Assembly: GCA_964023205.1 (NCBI GenBank)
Contig: OZ026839.1
Location: forward strand, 12,926,386 to 12,990,385
Length of the DNA stretch: 64,000 bases
Reading direction: 5' to 3'
Source of the DNA: Lutraria lutraria
Lineage: Eukaryota; Mollusca; Bivalvia; Venerida; Mactridae
Part shown: in pieces, positions 1 through 11,689 of the stretch
How the letters are laid out: every line of letters starts with the position of its first letter
Position numbering within the stretch: position 1 is the first letter of the stretch
Translations under genes and position numbers: made by a program
The notes under the pieces: model-generated
Database searches by the model: none
Seen by the model: only the letters and a program-made list of their open reading frames with translations
What the model was told of the DNA's origin: nothing

Positions 1-61
1 AAGTTCAATAACAGCATTAGAGAGAAATATCGAGATAATTTCAGAGAAAGCGTCACTTAAT

Positions 62-2452
62 TTAGTCCCCTATCGCTAAACACATCAGTAGGTGTTTAAT
101 AGTGTCAAAATTTGCGTTCATCTCAGTTTGTTCATCTTCAAAGTTATACACCATGCTTTGATGGGCAGCTAATAATTCCGGCACTTCCGATTGTTTTGTT
201 TTTGTAGATATAAGGGTAAAAAAGTTACCATGACCCCTTCCATCAACGATGTGTTTCATCATTTCCACATATGTCATCAATTCCCTATCTGTCTTCCCCT
301 CGTTTGTGTGTTCAAAGTCATAGACTATTAGAATATGATTGGATTGTTTCATAATATCTGCATATACCTCGGATATCAATTTGCCAAAGTGTGCTGTATC
401 TCGCCTATTTAGCGTCGTTTTTACGCCAAAATTTTCAAACATCGTGAAAATTTTCTCGCCATTTTTTTCGTTGTTGGGGTCGCAAAGGATTAATACTTCG
501 AAATTTAATTCGCTTGTTCGCCAATCAAATCTACCGAGATCATTTTTGTTGGCTTCAGATTTGCTTACAGTACATTTTCTTCTACAGAAATCAAGTGCAT
601 TGCTTAGCCTTAGTTGAGCACATTTTTTGTCGCCCCTTTTAAATACATCAATGGCACCTTCAATACTCACTTCTATGAACAGTTTCTTTTCAACATGACC
701 GTGAAATGCTGGGCGACAAGCCAGGATTCCGACGATAATGGCGGCATTGTCAAACTCCCCACAATTCCTATACATTTCAATAACTTCTATGTACATTTCC
801 GCGTTTTCTCCTTCAGAATCAACCTTATCCAAAAGTGTCTTCAACACGTCAATAATATTTATAGAAGCATTTACCATCTTTTGCAAGAATACTAGATCTC
901 TAAAGTTATTTGCTGACGATTGCTTACTCAACAGAAATGATTCTAAAGTGGGGGCAGACTCCCAACAATGTTTAAGTTCAGGTAACTTGGCAACTATGCT
1001 GCATGACATTTCAACCGATTTTTTAAGATACATTTTCATGTCGTCTTCGAAATCTTTAATGTCTTTTCCACCATGTCTTGCAATTAATTCTTGTAAACAA
1101 AATGCTGACTGTTCATAAACATTTGCTAAAAGCACCAGCGCACATTTCTCATTCCTCATCAAACTTTTGAATACTTTTAGCGCAGCCTTAATTTGATCTG
1201 TTTGTCTGTACAATAGGCCTTTGTCGTAAATTGCGTCAGTATTAATGGCTAATTCATTTGCGTGGTCAAGATGACGTATGATCACGTTCACTTCCTCTTT
1301 GTGAGACAATAAATCAATACGAAGGATTCCTTTTGGATTTTTCATACCTTTATCATGTGCAGCTTTATAGTTTCTAGAGTTGAAACCATTGCCGAATTCT
1401 TGATGGGGTTTCGCTGACGCTCCCATAGAACGTCCGGAATGACGTCCGGATCGAATTTGAGTTTCTAAATTGATTTTCAGTGCTATAGCCAAATGATGAT
1501 AACTGAAGGATGACGGTTTAACCAAAATAGCTTTCTCTAAAAGCTTGATAGACTTGGGCATATTTTTCCTGTGTTTGTAGTGCTTTCCACAGCGCTCAAG
1601 AACGAAGGTGTCATCTTGTTGAAGTTCCAGCGCTTTCTCAAAATACTCATCTGTTGACATATGAAGATTCTGATCCTCGGGTAAAAGCTCTCGTACTTGT
1701 CTAGGAAATAAGTCTGTCTTTCTTTCGATGATTGCCATGACATTGCCGAGTAAAACATACGCTCTGGGTATTAATGAGTTGGATTTTTCACACTTCTTAA
1801 TAATATCCCTCAGTAATTCACAAACACAAATGTAATCGTTTCTATCATCTTTTAGATCAGAAATATTGCCAACATTGAATTTAGTAAATAAACGCGTTAT
1901 TGCGAGAGCGCATCCAAATGACCAAAGACAAATAACTTCATTAAGATCATCTGATGGCTCTGTGCCATTTTGTTTACTTTTGGCTATTGACAAAACCTGA
2001 CGGTACTTCTCAGAGGCTTTCCTGTAAAATGTGTTACCCAGTCTGGCATATGTATAAGCAATTTCTGCTTCTGCTACCATCTTTTTAAATGTGTCATTAT
2101 GTGCATCGTCAAGGTTTTGACACAACTTCTCTATCTTCCTGAACTCTTGATTAGTTTTGGACAAAAACCAACCCTGATTACACATACCAATTATGTTACT
2201 TGGATATTCTTCCAAAGACTTTTCATTATAATCAAAAGCATCGTCCACGTGCTCAAGCAAAAAGCTGAGGAAGGATAATAAGTTATATGCCCTGCATCTT
2301 TCAATCTTAGTGCAGAAATCTCCCATTTCCCCATTCAAATCATTAATTTTCTGTTCAAGATATTGCTTAGATAATTTGTCTATGTCTTGACAGACCATAA
2401 ATGAAGACAGAAACTTATCTAATTCTTTTCTTTGTTGAGCGTCAGACTCCAT
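62..2452 (-). CDS. IFIT-like TPR protein with C-terminal TIR-like domain (copy A1)
   Basis: This is one open frame of 796 codons without introns. Residues 1-640 are helical and TPR-like. Family-typical stretches are IIGMCNQGWFLSKT (87-100), AEIAYTYARLG (129-139), PRAYVLLG (229-236), EYFEKALELQQDD (269-281) and AIYDKGLLYRQTDQ (407-420). The CNxGW and YTYARLG motifs recall vertebrate IFIT proteins, which are also mostly encoded by one exon but are only about 470-490 residues long. Residues 650-771 look TIR-like: strand FEVLILC (651-657), a helix, strand VKTTL with NRRD (677-685), a helix, strand HILIVYD (706-712), a helix carrying Glu730, then strands FFTLIST and MVYNF. No signal peptide or membrane helix is visible, so it is probably cytosolic. 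The start is the first ATG, shared with A2 and P1 and preceded by a conserved ACACTCA context. The fusion and an immune role are inferences from motifs. It differs from A2 mainly at residues 137-330. Confidence 0.9.
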   Translation of the reverse strand: MESDAQQRKELDKFLSSFMVCQDIDKLSKQYLEQKINDLNGEMGDFCTKIERCRAYNLLSFLSFLLEHVDDAFDYNEKSLEEYPSNIIGMCNQGWFLSKTNQEFRKIEKLCQNLDDAHNDTFKKMVAEAEIAYTYARLGNTFYRKASEKYRQVLSIAKSKQNGTEPSDDLNEVICLWSFGCALAITRLFTKFNVGNISDLKDDRNDYICVCELLRDIIKKCEKSNSLIPRAYVLLGNVMAIIERKTDLFPRQVRELLPEDQNLHMSTDEYFEKALELQQDDTFVLERCGKHYKHRKNMPKSIKLLEKAILVKPSSFSYHHLAIALKINLETQIRSGRHSGRSMGASAKPHQEFGNGFNSRNYKAAHDKGMKNPKGILRIDLLSHKEEVNVIIRHLDHANELAINTDAIYDKGLLYRQTDQIKAALKVFKSLMRNEKCALVLLANVYEQSAFCLQELIARHGGKDIKDFEDDMKMYLKKSVEMSCSIVAKLPELKHCWESAPTLESFLLSKQSSANNFRDLVFLQKMVNASINIIDVLKTLLDKVDSEGENAEMYIEVIEMYRNCGEFDNAAIIVGILACRPAFHGHVEKKLFIEVSIEGAIDVFKRGDKKCAQLRLSNALDFCRRKCTVSKSEANKNDLGRFDWRTSELNFEVLILCDPNNEKNGEKIFTMFENFGVKTTLNRRDTAHFGKLISEVYADIMKQSNHILIVYDFEHTNEGKTDRELMTYVEMMKHIVDGRGHGNFFTLISTKTKQSEVPELLAAHQSMVYNFEDEQTEMNANFDTIKHLLMCLAIGD

Positions 2453-3480
2453 ATTGAGTGTTCAATCACTATGTACTTAAAACAGTCATAAATACTTCTT
2501 GTGTCCGCGAGTTGTTGTCGTTTGTGGAACTTAATTGTATGAAAACATCTGACAATGTTCTTTCTTACTGTTCTTTCTTACTAATATTAGGACAATGTCA
2601 TCCAGGAAATATCAAGCTAGTCAAGTAGACTTGATTATGTTCAATCTGTAAACAGAAAGCAATCAGCCCGATGTTGAAACTTGAAAAAAGGATCATGGTG
2701 GCAGAAAGTCGTTCATCAGAACATTAACCAACCAAAAAGCTCGGGAAATGGTTCATGAGAACAATGATATTTGACGGTACGTTGGCTCTGGTGAATATGG
2801 GGAAATACTTTAAAATAGTACTATCAAAGGTTTGCTACAGACAGGTTCTTGAAAAGAGGTTGTTCCATATGAATACATTCGAGTAAGGAACATTGAATGG
2901 ATGCTACAGATGTTTGGCCAAATTATCAAATGGTTCAAGGGAACTAGTCTTTTTTCGGTTTGCAGCTGTGATGACCACTTAAAAGGTCAGATGCAATTAT
3001 TTAAACAAGCTTGGCAGTGAATCGTACAAAATTGCTTTGAACAGATAAACATCGAACCATTCGTATTAGCGTATTGTATTATCATTTTCAGAAATTGTCA
3101 TTGTTATATAAAGACGCTGGTTAATGTATGGTATCTATTGACAAAATATACAGCCTAATTTTAAGTAATCCACCAAATACGCACTTAATACTAATTATAT
3201 TACACACTAATGTATAATATAGTGCGTACATCGATTTTTATTTAAGAATAATGGTTCTTAATCACCTTTACAGTATTCACAATTCACGGTGTACTTCATA
3301 TGGAGGCTTCTTTAGTCTAATATGTTTAAATTTCGTTTGCTTCATTGCAGACTGATACATAACTTTTCAAAATGATTAAATACTTGTTGAAGTTGTATCC
3401 ACCCATCAAGTCAGTGACAGAAACAGACTTACCAAAAATTAATATCGAAACTGCTTTGAGACTTACTTGAGAAAATAACA
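2453..3480. other. 5' flank of A1, no gene seen
   Basis: This is AT-rich upstream sequence with no convincing ORF. It contains a tandem TGTTCTTTCTTAC doublet near 2560-2582 and a weak TATTTAT-type box about 35-40 bases upstream of the A1 ATG. The stretch from about 2640 onward is repeated with lower identity at 8877 onward, and with near identity in block 2 (39727-40754). Promoter function is likely from position only. Confidence 0.5.
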
Positions 3481-3489
3481 TGCATTATT

Positions 3490-4460
3490 TACAGAAAAAA
3501 TAACAAATGAAATACCTGTAGTTATTTGTGCTGTAAGTACCCATATAAATATATTAAAGCATATTCCACTTACTTCTTTCCAACGTTGTGCGAGAAAGGC
3601 CATATACATACTAAATATTCTTTGGTATTTTATGTCGAAACTTGTTCAATTCAAAATGTAGTCCGGCTATTTTCTGAAAATAAGCGTTGTGCAATTAAAA
3701 CTGGACAGGTTCGTGCAGAGATAACATATTTTTTGCACTGACGACTGAATATCACATATCAAACGACCTTCTCATCGTATCGACATTGTGTAAATCGGTT
3801 TAACTTTGCAGCAAATATTGCAGCGCCTACTACTGTATGACAAACCTTATTCATGATTTAATCGCTAGAAGTTTGTCGTCCAATCTCACAGAATTTAACA
3901 AACCAGAAATTACGATATGTAAAAGAGTTACAATTGGTCTTTGTTTAAAAACAGGTGTAGAACGATTCTGCCAAGTCTTCCAAGCTTTTTCAAAACAAGG
4001 AAAACAAAACACTGAAGGAAATTTCTAACAGTTAAAATTTGAATATAGAACCAGATAAACGTTGTTATCGTTCATATTTCGAATTTTATGCGATGTTTAC
4101 AGTTTGTTCAGATATGGTGTCCAACCAATGAAATGCGGAATGTTTCATTGCACAAGAAATTAGGAAAAACTGTAAACCAGTATTTTGTTCCAACCTCATT
4201 CGACAAGATAATTATCAATCAAGAGCGAAATTCTGACGTTACAAAAAATTGCCTCTCGTGTTGACGCTGAGGACGGTGAACCAACAAATTCTTCTTTGAT
4301 ACTTCTCTGCGCTTTCGAGATGTACTGTATTACGAGAATTGAAGACAGACATAAGTTTTTGAATAATAATAATAAAAGTTCAGTGTATCGGAAGAAAATT
4401 TTCCCAATAATTTAGACAAAGGACGGAAATTTGTGTTCCAACTATTGTACGTGTATTCAG
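3490..4460 (+). pseudogene. Decayed plus-strand ORF series upstream of A1
   Basis: Short plus-strand reading frames resemble pieces at 16431-17570. They include a stretch reading NVVRLFSENKRCAIK, one reading NLIHDLIARSL (3843-3875), and a tail corresponding to the DKGRIIPFQL segment of the other copy. Stops and frameshifts break every part. The better-preserved relatives (16757-16984 and 51689-51916) suggest a TIR-type domain. Here the decay is too advanced to name the protein. The same sequence recurs at 40760-41750. Confidence 0.35.
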
Positions 4461-4506
4461 TGAAGAACACTTGATCGTACGTCGCCTGAGCGTTACTATC
4501 TAACTT

Positions 4507-4660
4507 ACAGAATCAAGGTTTTCAGTTATTTCATCGACTGCTTCTTTGCTTTCATCTTCATGTATATCAATGTATTTAATTATTCTTGGACTTTTAATCA
4601 TCGTTTTGTTAGCTCATTCATTATTTGTTTTTTTTGGTTTTATTTCAAATTCCCGTTCGA
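4507..4660 (-). pseudogene. Internal fragment of a B-type TPR gene
   Basis: The plus-strand sequence from ATCAAGGTTTTCAGTTATTT to about 4660 aligns by eye to B1 at about 22490-22640, the linker coding for the region around SPKVFQYIDL and ESVEEIIKN. Frame-breaking differences and loss of both ends show it is a dead fragment. It lies next to the decayed plus-strand ORFs and is repeated in block 2 at 41787-41940. It shows that a B-type gene, or a piece of one, once lay between A1 and P1. Confidence 0.6.
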
Positions 4661-5344
4661 TAATCAGCTGTTGAAATCTTGCTGTATTCTACTGAGGTAG
4701 TTTTTGTTGGGATTGATTTATCAATACCAACAGAGTTAACATACACGTACATTCGGACGGACGTACGTTCAGACACACCACAACTACACGAAAAAAAAAC
4801 ACGAACAAAACCGAATGCACAATATCTAGACCATGAATCAGAAATCGTAAGAAATTGTCATTACGGAACTATTTTCGGAAATTTTTACATTTAAAAAAAA
4901 ATCTGTGTGAAGAAATGTTAGTGGCCCCAACAATAAATCTATATAGCAGATGATGATTTAAATGTATAAATTGCCGTTTTTACTTGCTATATGAATAATA
5001 TCGTACGCTATTTCGTGTGTTAAACGCGCACTATTTCGCGTACTATTTTTTTCTGATTTCGCGGGAAATCCCAGTCACGTGACCTCACAGATAGCTATTG
5101 CACCGCCATTTGTAGTTGACATATCGCGAAGCAATGTACGTGTATACTACGGTAGCGCTACGCACTGACCTGTGCTATTCTGCTCGGGGCATTATGGGTA
5201 TTTGCAGGAACTACTTACAAAATGGAAGTTATAAACAATAACATAACGTGAAGTCACCGTATGGTACACATTGGAGCCAAGCGTTCTTCAACATTGCGTT
5301 TCATTAAATAATTAGTGTTATTGACAAAAGCACAAGTTCTTGAA
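4661..5344. other. Intergenic, one CpG-richer patch
   Basis: No coding sequence is seen. A less AT-rich patch at about 5030-5200 contains TTTCGCGGGAAATCCC followed by CACGTGAC (an E-box sequence) and TATCGCGAAG. It could be a promoter of an unseen transcript or part of an interspersed element. It is repeated at about 42300-42470. Confidence 0.3.
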
Positions 5345-8170
5345 TAGAAATGGTATAACGTATTCACTTTACATAAATAAACACATTTTGTTAATAATAT
5401 ACACTCAATATGATTATTTGACATTTTTTATCCTTCCGCGTAACTTTACTTTTAGCGTATGTATAACTATCCAAATGTGGATAGTAATCAGTTCTATGTA
5501 TAGAGGTTAGACAAACGTAGTGACGTCATGCTATGTATAGAACGATCGCGAAGAGTTTTTTTTTCTACTTCGAAGACCGAATGTAAGTATTATTCAGGTT
5601 ATAAGTAGATACTGAGTTTAATTTTGCTGTCATATGTCTTATTGCATGTTCTATTTGCTCTCATTGTAACGAAAGAACATATCTCCCTTTGATCACAAGG
5701 TTGACCTACTTAACTTCGGATGACGGATGTTTCGGTCTCGATACGTTTCCGCCCCGATGACATTGCGGCCTCGATAAATTTGAGTGTTCATGCGGTGTGA
5801 AATAAATCTGTTGCTAGTGATTTTTATTGAATGAATATATTATAGTATCATGTGATATTTTGTCTTTTCATCTTGCTGTTTTACGGAAATTTGATCGTTA
5901 AATAGGAAAACGAAAGCGACTTAGATTTTAAAGACTAAGTGGCTTTGACGATGAACTGCAATGTAATGCATATGTATACCTATCATCGTCAAAGACCTTC
6001 GACTAACCTTGTCAATGCAATTAATCTAGCAAATTGAAATTTACATAGCATGCATTTTCTTTACGTAAACAGTTGTAGATATAGCTATTAATGATGAAAA
6101 CGTTATTTTGGTGAAATCGTTACCCAGATTATAATGTATATCATGCTTTTTCATAAGTACCTTGCATTTAACTAATCTAAATCATGCTTATTGATTTATG
6201 CTATATTAACTTTATCGTAGTTCAACCTCTTATTCTATAAACCACTATTTTTCATTAACGGTTATTTGTCTGTCTTTCTTCTTCTCTTTGTCAAGTTTAC
6301 ATGTTGTATTTTTATTCTATTGTATTTATGGATTCTGTTTGTAACGAGATACTATGTTATGTATAAGTTATTAAATAAAATCATGTTCTGTTCTGTCCAA
6401 TATAATCTTCGCCAAGCTCTAAGTAAATAAAATATTAAACTGAGAGTGAAAAGGTGTAATTTAGATAAAAATAGTTCATATTTTCATGTTTTTGATACAT
6501 TTTTATAATAATCATGTCATTTTAGGTTGCTCGTAATCCATTTGTATTTTATTTACTGTAGCGATGTGTTTCTAAAAGTTTTGAGATACGGCCAAGTATT
6601 GGAACTACTGATTATGAATTTTGTAGTGACTAGTGTCTTAAAATTGCCAGGCTGGTGTCACAATAAATAGAATTGGGCCGTTTCGGTATTAGGCCGTATT
6701 GAAGTGGACCCCACCCACTGATGGTATCTGTTGGTCTTTATCAAGGTTGATCAGTATAGAAATGGTATAACGTATTCACTTTACATAAATAAACACATTT
6801 TGTTAATAATATACACTCAATATGATTATTTGACATTTTTTATCCTTCCGCGTAACTTTACTTTTAGCGTATGTATAACTATCCAAATGTGGATAGTAAT
6901 CAGTTCTATGTATAGAGGTTAGACAAACGTAGTGACGTCATGCTATGTATAGAACGATCGCGAAGAGTTTTTTTTTCTACTTCGAAGACCGAATGTAAGT
7001 ATTATTCAGGTTATAAGTAGATACTGAGTTTAATTTTGCTGTCATATGTCTTATTGCATGTTCTATTTGCTCTCATTGTAACGAAAGAACATATCTCCCT
7101 TTGATCACAAGGTTGACCTACTTAACTTCGGATGACGGATGTTTCGGTCTCGATACGTTTCCGCCCCGATGACATTGCGGCCTCGATAAATTTGAGTGTT
7201 CATGCGGTGTGAAATAAATCTGTTGCTAGTGATTTTTATTGAATGAATATATTATAGTATCATGTGATATTTTGTCTTTTCATCTTGCTGTTTTACGGAA
7301 ATTTGATCGTTAAATAGGAAAACGAAAGCGACTTAGATTTTAAAGACTAAGTGGCTTTGACGATGAACTGCAATGTAATGCATATGTATACCTATCATCG
7401 TCAAAGACCTTCGACTAACCTTGTCAATGCAATTAATCTAGCAAATTGAAATTTACATAGCATGCATTTTCTTTACGTAAACAGTTGTAGATATAGCTAT
7501 TAATGATGAAAACGTTATTTTGGTGAAATCGTTACCCAGATTATAATGTATATCATGCTTTTTCATAAGTACCTTGCATTTAACTAATCTAAATCATGCT
7601 TATTGATTTATGCTATATTAACTTTATCGTAGTTCAACCTCTTATTCTATAAACCACTATTTTTCATTAACGGTTATTTGTCTGTCTTTCTTCTTCTCTT
7701 TGTCAAGTTTACATGTTGTATTTTTATTCTATTGTATTGATGGATTCTGTTTGTAACGAGATACTATGTTATGTATAAGTTATTAAATAAAATCATGTTC
7801 TGTTCTGTCCAATATAATCTTCGCCAAGCTCTAAGTAAATAAAATATTAAACTGAGAGTGAAAAGGTGTAATTTAGATAAAAATAGTTCATATTTTCATG
7901 TTTTTGATACATTTTTATAATAATCATGTCATTTTAGGTTGCTCGTAATCCATTTGTATTTTATTTACTGTAGCGATGTGTTTCTAAAAGTTTTGAGATA
8001 CGGCCAAGTATTGGAACTACTGATTATGAATTTTGTAGTGACTAGTGTCTTAAAATTGCCAGGCTGGTGTCACAATAAATAGAATTGGGCCGTTTCGGTA
8101 TTAGGCCGTATTGAAGTGGACCCCACCCACTGATGGTATCTGTTGGTCTTTATCAAGGTTGATCAGTATA
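5345..8170. repeat. Near-perfect 1412-bp tandem duplication, two units
   Basis: The stretch starting TAGAAATGGTATAACG at 5345 recurs 1412 bases later at 6757. The second unit ends at GATCAGTATA (8161-8170), as does the first (6749-6758). The units differ at very few positions, for example TGTATTTATGG against TGTATTGATGG. Block 2 has one unit only (42619-44030). The junctions share about 3 bases (ATA). Each unit holds a 12-bp inverted repeat, CTTTGACGATGA/TCATCGTCAAAG (first unit about 5943-5993). No ORF of note. Confidence 0.9.
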
Positions 8171-8219
8171 TTTGGAACATTCTGTTTTCAGCAACTGTTG
8201 AATTGATTGCTCAAGTCTT

Positions 8220-8872
8220 CAGACTAAGTGAAAGGCCCCGGACAGGCAGACAGCGGGGGCCAATTTTGACCCTAGGGCAATAATTTGAACAAACTTGGTA
8301 GAGGTCCACTAAACAATGCTATATGCTAAATATCTTAGCTCTACGCCATGCGGTTTCGGAGAAGAAGATTTTTTAAATTTTATATAAGTCTATATAAATC
8401 AAGTGACCCCCGGGGCGGGGACAATTTTGACCCTAGGGCAATAAGTTGAACAAACTTGGTAGAGGTCCCCTAGGCAATGCTATATGCCAAATATCTTAGC
8501 TCTAGGTCTAGTGGTTTCGGAGAAGAAGATTTTTTAAATTTTCCTATATAAGTCTATAACAAACTTGGTAGAGGTCCACTGGACAATGCTACATACCAAA
8601 TATCTCAGCTCTAGGCCCTGTGGTTTCGGAGAAGAAGATTTTTTAAGTTTTGTTGCCATAGCAACCAGAGTTTTTAATGAAATTTAATTTTTTGAACAAC
8701 TTTGAAAGGGGACCACCCAATGATCATTCCAGCAAAGTTTGGTTGCAATCGGCATAGCGGTGTAGGAGGAGACGTTGTTTTAAGTAAATATGGGCGCCAC
8801 TTCACGACGCACGATGGACGCAGGGCGATCACAAAAGCTCACCCTGAGCACATTCGTGCTCTGGTGAGCTAA
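8220..8872. repeat. Interspersed element with internal tandem units and hairpin end
   Basis: Three partial units of about 150-170 bp repeat the phrases TTTTGACCCTAGGGCAATAA, AACTTGGTAGAGGTCC and GGTTTCGGAGAAGAAGATTT. The right end carries a strong hairpin: AGCTCACC (8837-8844) pairs with GGTGAGCT (8863-8870), and GAGCAC pairs with GTGCTC, followed by CTAA. A hairpin followed by CTRR resembles Helitron/Helentron 3' ends (inference). Block 2 has an extra internal unit (44095-44950). Confidence 0.6.
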
Positions 8873-9554
8873 TAAGAAAGCAATCAGGTTGTATGTTGAA
8901 ACTGGAAAAAATGATCATGATGGCAGAAAGTCGTTCATCAGAACATCAACCAACCACGGTATGTTGGCTCTGGTGATTATATGGAAAATACTTTAAAATA
9001 GTACTAGTTTAAGTTTTACTACAGACATATTTATGAACATTTATCAAATGGTTAGTGAAAAGATGTTGTTCTAATGTCTTTAATGTAACAGCTTTTAAGG
9101 GAAAGCATGATAGTATATTAATAAATCCGAGATAGGAACATCCATGGATGCTACAGATGTTTGGTGAAGATCTTTCTTTTTTCAGTTTGCTGCTGTGAAG
9201 GTCACTAAAAAGGTCAGATATAATAATTTAAACAGTCCAGGCAATGAACAAGATTGCTACAGATAACGATTGAACATTCTTATTAGCGTATAGGTTAAGT
9301 GTATTGTTCATTTTGATATTGTATTATCATTTTAAGAAAATGTCCATGTTATAAAAACGCAGATTAATGTATGATATCTATTGACAAAGATATACAATTG
9401 TTCAATAAACCACCTGTATATACGAATTAACCAATTAGCAAATATAAAACATAAATATATACGCAATAAATACTAAATATATCACGCAGAAATATGTAAT
9501 ATAAGACGTTGTTTGATTCTTATAAAATTTAGAATAATGGTCCTTAATCGCTTT

Positions 9555-9900
9555 TTTAAGAATGCCGAATATGGCGGGCGGGTGGGCTATCGTCAAATAG
9601 GCGGTGTCCGGTCAGTAACTTAAGTTCGGACTGACCAATCTTGACTAAACTTGGTATGTAGGATCCATGAATGAAAACCTACCTTGGGATTGTATTTGGG
9701 ATCTGTGGGGTCAAGGTCACTGTTACTAAAAATAGAAAATCAGTGTCCGGTCAATAACTTAATTAAGGATTAAGATATTGGAATGAAATTTTGTATGCAT
9801 ACATGGAAACCAAGCTTGGGATTGCATTCTATGCCAATAGGGTAAAGGTCACTGTTAACTTATTAGTCACTCTGGAAACTGAACCACTGATGAAGCCTTA
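9555..9900. repeat. Interspersed repeat with about 130-bp internal units
   Basis: Two imperfect units share GTGTCCGGTCA..TAACTTAA, AAACTTGGTATG-type and AAGGTCACTGTTA phrases. It sits inside the orphan 5' flank and is copied in block 2 (45640-45980). This style of short internally repeated element is common in bivalve genomes (family knowledge). No ORF. Confidence 0.5.
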
Positions 9901-10558
9901 GCGCAGACTTCTAGAGTACTGTGGTATTAAAGCCTTGGAAAACCTGGTTTCGTGTCATTGCTCTGTTTCTTGTTATCTTATTATTTATGATACAGCATTT
10001 CACACATTTGTATGTATATAAAGTTATATTCTACAAACAGTGTCAAGAAGATATGGTCTGAACATAGATAAGTTTATACATACAATATATTGTCATTGAG
10101 AAGGAATAAATTAGAAAAAAAGTCAAGTTCATTAGAATAAGTGATCAATTACTGCTATTGAAAAACAATTTGGACGAAAGAGCAAGAAGAACTAAATATT
10201 TCAATATTCTCTATCGCTTTTTACGATATTCAACATTCACGGTGGTCTTGATATGGTGGCTCAATTTAAAATAATATACAAAATGTATTTATATTTCTTT
10301 TGTTGCAATACTAATTGGTGCATAACTTATAAACATTTGTAAATACTTGTTATATTTAATTAAGTTGTATCCACCAACCATGTCAGTGACAAACAGATTT
10401 ACCGAAAATTAATATCTAGACTTTATAGAATTTACACGAAAATTGACTAATGAAATAGTTATTTATCCAGTAAGTATCCATAAAATAGATTAAAGCATAT
10501 TCCACTTACTTATTTTCCAACGTAGAAGGCCATATATGTACATAAATATCCTTTTAGT

Positions 10559-11066
10559 ATTGTTCGATCCGACTATTTTCAGAAAATAAAGTGTTGCGCA
10601 AGCAGGTAAGTAGGTTAGCTAAAAATAGTGGATGTGGAGATTCGGGGTATTTTCACTAACGACTGAATATTATACATGTATATCATATGTAAACAAATCT
10701 CCACATCGTATCGATATTGTGTAAATCGATTTGTTTTGCAGCGTTTTTTAAGACTAGCCTATTCATCATTTATAGCCAAAAGTAAGAATGTTATTTATAA
10801 ATGCACAAACCATTTAGTATACGATATATAAAAAGTCACGACTGGTCTTTCATAAAAAAAAGCAGACGTAGACTGATTCTGACCACTGAAGTCGTTAACG
10901 ACTTTTTTAAAAAACAAAACAAAAAAAACCACAACACTGAAGCTAAAATTAAAAAAAAATATTGTTCGATCCGACTATTTTCAGAAAATAAAGTGTTGCT
11001 CAAGTAGGTAAGTAGGTTAGCTAAAAATAGTGGATGTGGAGATTCGGGGTATTTTCACTAACGACT
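10559..11066. repeat. 106-bp direct repeat, copies 402 bp apart
   Basis: The 106 bases at 10559-10664 recur at 10961-11066 almost unchanged. They begin ATTGTTCGATCCGACTATTT and end ACTAACGACT. Each copy contains the palindrome TATTTTCAGAAAATA (10574-10588 and 10976-10990). The same pair occurs three times in all, including twice in block 2. The lysine-rich frame between the copies is low-complexity and not believable as a gene. Confidence 0.8.
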
Positions 11067-11152
11067 AGTTATATCTAGCGAAACACCGATAAGTTGAAGA
11101 TTGAGGAAACATAATACATTTGCAATACCCTGCATAAGTAATAATTACTTTT

Positions 11153-11614
11153 TTAGACCGCATCTAATTTCAAGAAGTGATTAGAACCAAATATCAGGGT
11201 TAATATTAAGTTTGTTGCATTATCAAGAGGTGATATTGAGGTGAGTGTTATAATGCCTGTCAACAGGGAGTGCAGTGTGACAGCCAGATTAATACCATCT
11301 TCCATGAGTTTAATAATCTTTTCGCTCTCCATGATCTGTGACCGACACGCATACGCCCGACCGCTGAGTTCAATAGGGTTGGTACATTCGGCATTGGAAG
11401 TGTTCTCTGTGACGATGTTGTTGAAGACTTTATGTCTTAATTGACATTGATTCAAGTAATTTAAGCTATTGTACAGAATACATGTTAGGTTTACTGCCAA
11501 CCAGTTTATAACTGCAATATCGCTAAGACATACGTAAATCGCCGATAAGTTACAGGTCATTAATATATTCCATTCAAAAATTACGAATTCACATTTATCA
11601 ATATACCAATACAT
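11153..11614 (-). pseudogene. Unrecognised 153-codon open frame, doubtful
   Basis: A minus-strand frame of 153 codons has a central part including SGRAYACRSQIMESEK. The same central part is present at about 47293-47580 and 49158-49445. In both copies the 3' end is frameshifted and the 5' end replaced, so the frame is not conserved. Weak similarity also appears near 31560-31610. No family was recognised. It may be a decayed exon or chance. Confidence 0.25.
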
Positions 11615-11689
11615 TTTATTAGGTAGAGCTTAATAATAACAAACATTGTGTAGACACTATATTAAAATATGATTCAACAAAAATCATAA

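Larger units (their letters stand above)
8877..11066. repeat. Orphan copy of the TPR-gene 5' flank
   Basis: Starting right after the hairpin element, this sequence matches the A1 upstream region (about 2640-4030) at lower identity. Shared phrases include GGCAGAAAGTCGTTCATCAG and ACTTTAAAATAGTACTA. No TPR gene lies immediately downstream on the minus strand, only the B-type fragment at 4507-4660 and repeats. It contains the repeat at 9555-9900. No functional coding sequence is seen. Confidence 0.55.

Noticed and set aside
10801..11007. 68-codon lysine-rich plus-strand frame, repeated at 46879 and 48744
   Set aside because: Low-complexity poly-A-rich sequence inside a duplicated flank. Its conservation is explained by recent DNA duplication, not by coding constraint.
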